Assembly (NCBI GenBank): GCA_031258995.1
Contig: JAIRMB010000030.1
Coordinates: 1-11,850 of the forward strand
DNA: 11,850 nt
Direction: 5' to 3'
DNA from: Puniceicoccales bacterium
GTDB taxonomy: Bacteria > Verrucomicrobiota > Verrucomicrobiia > Opitutales > JAIRLM01
The notes beneath the pieces were generated by a model. The model was not told the DNA's origin. It worked only from the letters and a program-made list of their open reading frames with translations, and ran no database searches. Position 1 is the first letter of the stretch. Each line of letters starts with the position of its first letter. The translations under genes and the position numbers were made by a program. This document shows positions 6,905-11,850 of this stretch, piece by piece.

Positions 6905-8638
6905 ATGGGGAGTGCCGCGGCAGTATCGATAGCAAATAGTGCTAGCCCTTATACGCTCGCTGCCATATTAGAATTGGACTCCAATTCGGATGCCACAAAG
7001 GAACCCACGCAGGGCCTCTGGCGAACGAAGCTATCCATCGGTTTTGAATGTTTCCTGGCCGTATTTTTTTCAGCAGGCATAGTCATTGTTTCCACGACGG
7101 GGCTAATTGTTATCTTGGCCCCCGCTGTTTTTGTTGCCGTTGCTACGTTAGCCGGCGGCATAGCCGTCACAGCCATCGGCATTTTGCGGGATTGTCGGGT
7201 GCTCAATGCCGTCCGCGGACTAGATCAAGAGCAGCTCTGCGACCTGTGGGATGAAAATCTCAAAATAATCCGCCCGAGCGGAGAAAGGGCCGCCAATGAC
7301 AGAGTTGTCCAGGCTCAACTTTTACCCTGCGCCCTAGCCAGACGGGATCGAACGTTGGCCCAGCTACGGAGGGAAGGACAGCACCTGGGGGAAAAGCGGC
7401 TGCAGGAAATTTGCGATCGCTGCCGCCAGGCATTTAATAACGAATGGGCCCGCCAGGAGCGGCTCGGCTTTACGTGTCGCATGCACTACACTTCCATGGA
7501 CGACTTTCTCTTCCTCATGGACTATTGGGCGAAGAGAGAACTAGGATTGGTCTCGTCCAAATTTACCGGAAAACGCCACGATTGCCTGTCCTTTGCCGGC
7601 GGTGGCGCCAAGGGTGTCGGCTATATGCCACTCTTCCAACTATTTTTTTCTTCGGAGGCCAGCGATATCTTCGAAGAGGATTGCCGCTTCACCGGCTCCT
7701 CCGCCGGAGCGCTGATGGCGGTCTGCGGTGCCTTCGGTCCCCACGAGGTGCGCGAGCCAATTTTGGAAATGCAGAGGGCTTGTTTGAAAATTTCTTCCAG
7801 TCTGTTCCTACAGAAAGCCTATCCTTCCTTTTCCAAACGGCTGGGCGGCGGGTTCGTGGAGGGACTTGGACCGGTAGAAGTCATTGACCGTTACACATCT
7901 CGACAAGTTCGGACCTTTTTGCAGTATGTCCCCGTGCCCGACGCGACGCTGGCTACACTGACGGATAGCGAGCGGGCTCGCCTGGGACAGCTACGCCAAC
8001 CCTATGATTTGAGCCGAAATAGGGAACCCTACATGGTGCGCTTTTCCGACATCGAGCTTCTGCGTAAATTGCCGCGCGGGAAAGAATTTTTCCACCTTCT
8101 TTCCATCGCGCTGTGGAATAGCGAACGAGACAAAACCGTCTTCGCCAGCTGTGAAACGACGTCGGACTTTCCCGTCGCCTATGCCGCCCGCATCTCCATG
8201 TCCCTACCCTTTATTTTCCAGCGGGCTCACATGGCTATTCCGGGGCTAGATTCTTCCGACAATCCGAATCACTACTACGACGGTGGCATTGAACAACTTG
8301 CGCCAGACCCCGGCAAAGCATTCGGTTCAAACGTAGTTGCAAAGCCGTTTTTTTGCGTGCTCGACGGTGATGGGGAATCTTATCGCGAAAAAATACAGAC
8401 AAGCATGATTTTCTCTTTCACCGATCGGCTGTTACGCATGAACTCCATCACCAGCGATTTGTTGAGCCGACGAGACGAAAACTGGAAAACCATAAGGGGA
8501 AGCCATTTTCTGGTCACCCCGCACGGGACCATCGATACCCTACAATTTTGGTTTTCGGGGCGCGCGATCGCAGCCGCGGAACATCAGTCTGTCCTCGCGG
8601 CTTGGCGCAAGATCGTGGAAATTCGCAACGGAAATTAA
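6905..8638 (+). CDS. Patatin-like phospholipase with N-terminal transmembrane hairpin
   Basis: This is a 577-residue predicted acyl hydrolase of the patatin/ExoU-like family, which cleaves membrane phospholipids or lysophospholipids. The catalytic domain is intact: oxyanion loop SFAGGGAKG (229-237), nucleophile elbow GSSAG with Ser266 (264-268), the RISMSLPFIF block (429-438), and the DGG motif with Asp459. Before it, residues 46-65 and 67-94 are two adjacent hydrophobic stretches forming a probable membrane hairpin. A charged, likely helical linker follows (about 95-220). There is no cleavable signal peptide. The frame opens at a TTG (6866), but a predicted promoter covers it, so I chose the ATG at 6905, which has no Shine-Dalgarno sequence. 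Neighbours are housekeeping genes and do not reveal a pathway. Bilobed hydrophobic domains of this kind occur in chlamydial inclusion proteins and other type III effectors. A host-directed role is inference; an inner-membrane lipase is the simpler alternative. Confidence 0.88.
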   Translation: MGSAAAVSIANSASPYTLAAILELDSNSDATKEPTQGLWRTKLSIGFECFLAVFFSAGIVIVSTTGLIVILAPAVFVAVATLAGGIAVTAIGILRDCRVLNAVRGLDQEQLCDLWDENLKIIRPSGERAANDRVVQAQLLPCALARRDRTLAQLRREGQHLGEKRLQEICDRCRQAFNNEWARQERLGFTCRMHYTSMDDFLFLMDYWAKRELGLVSSKFTGKRHDCLSFAGGGAKGVGYMPLFQLFFSSEASDIFEEDCRFTGSSAGALMAVCGAFGPHEVREPILEMQRACLKISSSLFLQKAYPSFSKRLGGGFVEGLGPVEVIDRYTSRQVRTFLQYVPVPDATLATLTDSERARLGQLRQPYDLSRNREPYMVRFSDIELLRKLPRGKEFFHLLSIALWNSERDKTVFASCETTSDFPVAYAARISMSLPFIFQRAHMAIPGLDSSDNPNHYYDGGIEQLAPDPGKAFGSNVVAKPFFCVLDGDGESYREKIQTSMIFSFTDRLLRMNSITSDLLSRRDENWKTIRGSHFLVTPHGTIDTLQFWFSGRAIAAAEHQSVLAAWRKIVEIRNGN

Positions 8639-8674
8639 AGAAATGCCCCAATTTTATGCCCGAGGCTGGCGATC

Positions 8675-8702
8675 TTGACCGCACGGCTTACGGCCCTAGC
8701 AT
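8675..8702 (+). promoter_or_regulatory. Possible promoter for malQ
   Basis: TTGACC (8675-8680, 5 of 6), a 16-bp spacer and TAGCAT (8697-8702, 4 of 6) lie in the 73-bp gap after the patatin gene. A start point 6-8 bases downstream would put the malQ ATG (8712) at or near the 5' end of the transcript, giving a leaderless or nearly leaderless mRNA. Read-through from the patatin promoter is equally possible. Confidence 0.3.
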
Positions 8703-8711
8703 CATGGGTCG

Positions 8712-10214
8712 ATGGAAAGCTTTTTGGAGCGAGAGCGACGACGCTGCGGGCTTCTCCTTCCTATTTTTTCGTTGCCGGGCCCCCACGGCACCGGGGAACT
8801 GGGCCCCGCTGCTTTGCACTGGCTGGATTTTTTGGCAGAGGGCGGACAGGGGCTCTGGCAAGTCCTGCCGCTCAACCCAACCGGCCACGGAAATTCTCCC
8901 TATCAGTCCCCGTCGGCGCTGGCCAGTGATCCATTTCTAATTGGTTTGGAGAGTCTTAAAGAAGATGGGCTTTTGGAAAAAAAAGACTTTATCGGGCTTC
9001 CTGGACTTCCCGGGAGCCGCATCGACCACAGCGCAATCCGCCCACTTCGCACGGCCCTACTACGGAAGGCCGTTAGCCGATTTCTTGCGTACGGAATCGG
9101 TCCCGACTACGAAAATTTCTGCGTAAAAGAGCGGGACTGGCTCGAAGACTACGCCCTTTTTAGCGTCCTTGGCGATCGCTTTGCCACCGCCGACTGGACC
9201 CGCTGGCCAACGTCATACCGAGATCGGAAAAGGTCTGCCCTGGAAAGAGCGCAAGAGGAGTGGGCAGCCGAATTGTCTACCTACCGCGTGGAGCAATATC
9301 TTTTTCAACGGCAGTGGGATCAAATTCGCCGCCGGGCCGCTCGGCTAGACATCTCCCTCGTCGGCGATATGCCCATTTTTGTCTCTCACGATAGTGTGGA
9401 TGTGTGGTCACGGCGAAAGCTTTTCGATTTAGACGAGGCCGGTTTGCCGCGGACCGTAGCCGGCGTGCCGCCGGACTATTTCAGCGCCACGGGCCAGAGA
9501 TGGGGCAATCCCCTCTATCGCTGGGAGCAGCACAGAGAAGAGGGCTACGGCTGGTGGGCCAGCCGGTTCCGTCGGGCCCTCTCTCTCTTCGATGCCGTTC
9601 GTGTGGACCACTTTCGTGCCTTTGCCGACTACTGGGAGATCCCCGCCATGGAACCGACGGCCGTGCGGGGAAGGTGGGTGGAAGGTCCCGGAGAAGAATT
9701 CTTTAGAACAATGGAGCACGCACTCGGTCCACTGCCCATCATCGCCGAAGATTTGGGCATTTTGAGCGAACGGGCCGTCGCACTCCGGGACCGGCTGGAT
9801 CTGCCGGGCTTGCGCATTCTGCTTTTCGCCCTCGATGACTACCACGAAAATTCACCCTTTTTGCCGGAAAATTTTGTGGAAAATTGCATCGCCTACACGG
9901 GCACCCACGATAACGACACGGCTGCGGGTGCGCTCCTCGGGACCGAAGAAGGCGCGACTCGGCGCAGGAATCTGCTGTTGAAAATTTTACCACAACGCTA
10001 CGGCCATTTGCACCTCATCGACGGCGCCATGGCTTGGCTGGCCGAATCGCGGGCCCGCTGGCTCATTTTGCCCATCCAGGACATCCTCCATCTGGGCAGC
10101 TACGCCCGCATGAACATTCCCGGCACGACCGAGGGGAACTGGACATGGCGGTTGATGGAGAAGGATTTAGAGCTTGTAGACCGGGACCTCCTGCGACGGC
10201 TTGGAGCCCGCTAG
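8712..10214 (+). CDS. malQ: 4-alpha-glucanotransferase (amylomaltase, GH77)
   Basis: This 500-residue disproportionating enzyme transfers alpha-1,4-glucan segments between maltodextrins in the cytoplasm, in maltodextrin or glycogen turnover. Its length is normal for the short bacterial amylomaltase type. Visible are the N-terminal LPGPHGTGELG (21-31), NSPYQSPSALASDP (61-74), the loop PPDYFSATGQRWGNPLYRW (253-271), nucleophile D299 in VRVDHFRAF (296-304), acid/base E346 in IIAEDLG (343-349), and D400 in YTGTHDND (395-402). The 47-residue spacing of the first two catalytic residues matches my memory of the Thermus enzyme. An in-frame stop at 8697-8699 makes the ATG at 8712 the first start; there is no clear Shine-Dalgarno sequence. 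It lies 73 bp after the patatin gene on the same strand and ends 9 bp before the convergent acpS. No other glycogen genes are in view. Confidence 0.96.
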   Translation: MESFLERERRRCGLLLPIFSLPGPHGTGELGPAALHWLDFLAEGGQGLWQVLPLNPTGHGNSPYQSPSALASDPFLIGLESLKEDGLLEKKDFIGLPGLPGSRIDHSAIRPLRTALLRKAVSRFLAYGIGPDYENFCVKERDWLEDYALFSVLGDRFATADWTRWPTSYRDRKRSALERAQEEWAAELSTYRVEQYLFQRQWDQIRRRAARLDISLVGDMPIFVSHDSVDVWSRRKLFDLDEAGLPRTVAGVPPDYFSATGQRWGNPLYRWEQHREEGYGWWASRFRRALSLFDAVRVDHFRAFADYWEIPAMEPTAVRGRWVEGPGEEFFRTMEHALGPLPIIAEDLGILSERAVALRDRLDLPGLRILLFALDDYHENSPFLPENFVENCIAYTGTHDNDTAAGALLGTEEGATRRRNLLLKILPQRYGHLHLIDGAMAWLAESRARWLILPIQDILHLGSYARMNIPGTTEGNWTWRLMEKDLELVDRDLLRRLGAR

Positions 10215-10223
10215 CATAGCAAA

Positions 10224-10610
10224 CTAGCCCAATAGAATGGCCTGGCCAATGGCTAGCGAGCCGCTGTGGGATAGAGAAATGAGCAAATCTTTTCCGCCCA
10301 AACGAACCATTCGTCCGGAGGCCGGCGGAAGCAGTCGCACGGAGGGTGGCCCTCCGTCGGAAAAAATTTCGACGGAACGGAAGGAAATTTCCCGGCCGAA
10401 GCCACTGCCCAAAGCTTTTGCCACGGCCTCCTTGCCGGCAAAGCGGGCAGCGAGGGAGGGGTAGGGATTTTGGCGAGCCAGGCAGTGAGCGATTTCTTTT
10501 TCGGTGAAAATGCGCGCCAGAAAACATTTTCCCCAACGGAAATGGGCAGATCGAATGCGATCCACCTCCACCAGATCGATTCCGATGGCTAAGACCGGGC
10601 CACCGCTCAC
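10224..10610 (-). CDS. acpS: Holo-[acyl-carrier-protein] synthase
   Basis: This 128-residue 4'-phosphopantetheinyl transferase moves the pantetheine arm of coenzyme A onto apo-ACP for fatty acid synthesis. It has the AcpS length and motifs: GIDLVEVDRI (10-19) with metal-binding D12, ARIFTEKEI (32-40), RFAGKEAVAKALGSG (56-70) with E61, and the terminal ISLSHSGSLAIGQAIL (111-126). I start it at the GTG at 10610, which overlaps the secA stop codon as GTGA and has a GGAG seven bases upstream. That points to translational coupling with secA. An in-frame ATG at 10628 would add six residues (MLRSRP) that the family does not need. The 3' end lies 9 bp from the convergent malQ end, with no obvious terminator. 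The pairing with secA looks like economy rather than a shared pathway. Confidence 0.93.
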   Translation of the reverse strand: MSGGPVLAIGIDLVEVDRIRSAHFRWGKCFLARIFTEKEIAHCLARQNPYPSLAARFAGKEAVAKALGSGFGREISFRSVEIFSDGGPPSVRLLPPASGRMVRLGGKDLLISLSHSGSLAIGQAILLG

Positions 10611-11850
10611 TGGCCGGCTCCGCAGCATTTTTTGTATTTTTTTCCACTTCCGCAGGGACAGCTGTCGTTACGCCCGGCAGCCGGCTGGGTTCGGCGCTGC
10701 GGAGATCGGCCTCGCCCCTTCTCAGCCGCAGGGAGGGCGCTTTCCATTCCGAAATGGATCGTGCCCAGCACTTCTTGCAATTTTTCGACGCTGCTGGCGG
10801 AACGGAAGAGGACGTAGGCGACGGAGCGGGCAATCTCCTCCATCATGCGGCGAAAATGATCAAATGCCTCCGCCTTATATTCATAGAGCGGATTTTTTTG
10901 CGCATAGCCGCGCAGGCCCACACTGCTCCGCAGGTCGTCCATTTCGGTCAAGTGCTCCTGCCAATGCCGATCGATGGAACGCAATAGAGCAAGCCGCTCC
11001 AGACGTAAGAGAACTTCCGGGTCCTCCAGCCGCTCTTTGACTTCGTAGGCGGCCCAGATCTTTCCCATCAGAAGCTCCACCCGTCCAGGCTTGTCCAGCT
11101 GCGTCAATTCCCTAGCCGTTACGGAAATGGGGAATAGCGCTCCGGCCCGCTGGGCAGCCTCTCCCGCACGATCCGATTCCTCTGCCTCAAAATCGCAAAT
11201 TCGGCCCAGCTCCTCCCGCAGTAGCTCGCCGATAATGGCTCTGGGCGTTTCTTCGTGTAGCACGCTGTCCCGGAGCGAATAAATCACCTCCCGCTGCGCA
11301 TTGAGCACGTCGTCGTACTGGAGTAGGCGCCGCCGCATGGCATAGTTTTGCTGCTCCACCCTCCGCTGGGCGTTCGCAATGGAACGATTTACGATTGGAT
11401 GCGCCAGCACATCGCCCTCGCGGAAAGTGCGATCCAGCAAGACGGCGATGGGTCCCCGACCGGCAAAGAGTCGCATGAGATCGTCCTCCAGTGACACGTA
11501 AAATTGGGATTCTCCCGGATCCCCCTGGCGGGCGCAGCGGCCCCGCAGCTGTCGGTCGATACGGCGGGCCTCGTGCCGTTCTGTGCCGATCACCCGCAGG
11601 CCGCCGAGGGCAACAACCCCCTCTCCCAGCCGAATGTCCGTCCCTCGGCCGGCCATATTGGTAGCAATGGTGATGGCCCCCACCTCGCCGGCCCTGGCGA
11701 TGATCTTCGCCTCCGCTTCATGAAATTTTGCATTGAGCACTGTATGCGATAACTTCTTGCTCTGCAGCATTCTATCTAGCAGCTGGGAGGCTTCCACGGA
11801 GGTGGTACCCACCAGGACGGGCTGGCCCCGCCGGTGGGCCCTCTCGATGT
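10607..11850 (-). CDS. secA: Protein translocase ATPase SecA, C-terminal part only
   Basis: SecA is the ATPase motor that pushes unfolded preproteins through SecYEG. About 413 C-terminal residues are seen; the gene continues beyond the window, and the GTG at 11812 is an internal valine within QPVLVGTTSVE. Visible are the second nucleotide-binding domain (VLNAKFHEAEAKI, TIATNMAGRGTDI, GGLRVIGTERHE), the arginine-finger region GRCARQGDPGESQFYVSLED, the helical scaffold and wing (LLQYDDVLNAQREVIYSLRD), a DRHWQEHLTEMDDLR segment, and a terminal SEC-C zinc motif CPCGSGKKYKKCC followed by GAGQ. The zinc motif is the SecB/ribosome-binding tail, so the C terminus is complete. The stop codon overlaps the acpS start as GTGA. 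Walker A and the preprotein cross-linking domain lie outside the window. Confidence 0.97.
   Translation of the reverse strand, partial: IERAHRRGQPVLVGTTSVEASQLLDRMLQSKKLSHTVLNAKFHEAEAKIIARAGEVGAITIATNMAGRGTDIRLGEGVVALGGLRVIGTERHEARRIDRQLRGRCARQGDPGESQFYVSLEDDLMRLFAGRGPIAVLLDRTFREGDVLAHPIVNRSIANAQRRVEQQNYAMRRRLLQYDDVLNAQREVIYSLRDSVLHEETPRAIIGELLREELGRICDFEAEESDRAGEAAQRAGALFPISVTARELTQLDKPGRVELLMGKIWAAYEVKERLEDPEVLLRLERLALLRSIDRHWQEHLTEMDDLRSSVGLRGYAQKNPLYEYKAEAFDHFRRMMEEIARSVAYVLFRSASSVEKLQEVLGTIHFGMESALPAAEKGRGRSPQRRTQPAAGRNDSCPCGSGKKYKKCCGAGQ
10618..10621 (-). promoter_or_regulatory. Ribosome binding site deciding the acpS start
   Basis: GGAG on the - strand, inside the last codons of secA, lies seven bases before the GTG at 10610. 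It is the only well-spaced Shine-Dalgarno sequence I found in the window. It supports the GTG over the ATG at 10628, which would itself lie upstream of this GGAG. Confidence 0.6.

Noticed and set aside
10210..10228. Inverted repeat GCTAG/CTAGC between the malQ and acpS stops, as a bidirectional terminator
   Set aside because: The stem has only five pairs with a 9-base loop and no T-run on either side; it mainly reflects the two TAG stop codons.

Overview
The window is a compact, gene-dense bacterial chromosome segment of mostly housekeeping genes. The proteins look like those of the PVC superphylum, most likely Verrucomicrobiota near Opitutales/Puniceicoccales. This is an inference from remembered family resemblance: an HU/IHF protein of the LTKRDII...GRNPNRPE type and a ClpX-type ATPase without the usual zinc domain. 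There is no rRNA marker here to confirm it. No tRNA, rRNA, CRISPR array, insertion sequence or phage gene was recognised.

Layout. The + strand opens inside pheT (phenylalanyl-tRNA synthetase beta), which lacks its 5' end. An HU/IHF-family gene on the - strand meets it tail to tail with a 17-bp overlap. After a 100-bp divergent spacer comes a ClpX-like AAA+ unfoldase (+). A GT2 glycosyltransferase (-), probably with an N-terminal signal peptide, again overlaps it tail to tail, by 13 bp. A gap of about 360 bp with three inverted repeats follows. Next is a + strand run: a CCA-adding/poly(A) polymerase-type nucleotidyltransferase with an HD domain, a patatin-like phospholipase with an N-terminal hydrophobic hairpin, and 4-alpha-glucanotransferase (malQ). 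The window closes with secA (3' part only) and acpS on the - strand, joined by a GTGA stop/start overlap.

How the genes fit together. Most are core functions: translation (pheT, the tRNA nucleotidyltransferase), nucleoid architecture (HU), protein unfolding (ClpX-like), protein export (SecA), acyl carrier protein activation (AcpS) and glucan metabolism (MalQ). The accessory-looking genes are the patatin and the glycosyltransferase. The patatin has an intact Ser/Asp dyad behind two adjacent membrane-spanning stretches and could act on membranes, possibly a host's. The signal-peptide glycosyltransferase is unusual for a GT2 enzyme.

No clearly new multi-gene system is visible. The strongest leads are the membrane-hairpin patatin, the zinc-domain-less ClpX with an enlarged loop, the exported-looking GT2 and the structured spacer at 5227-5465. 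Shine-Dalgarno sequences are missing before most starts; only acpS has a good one.
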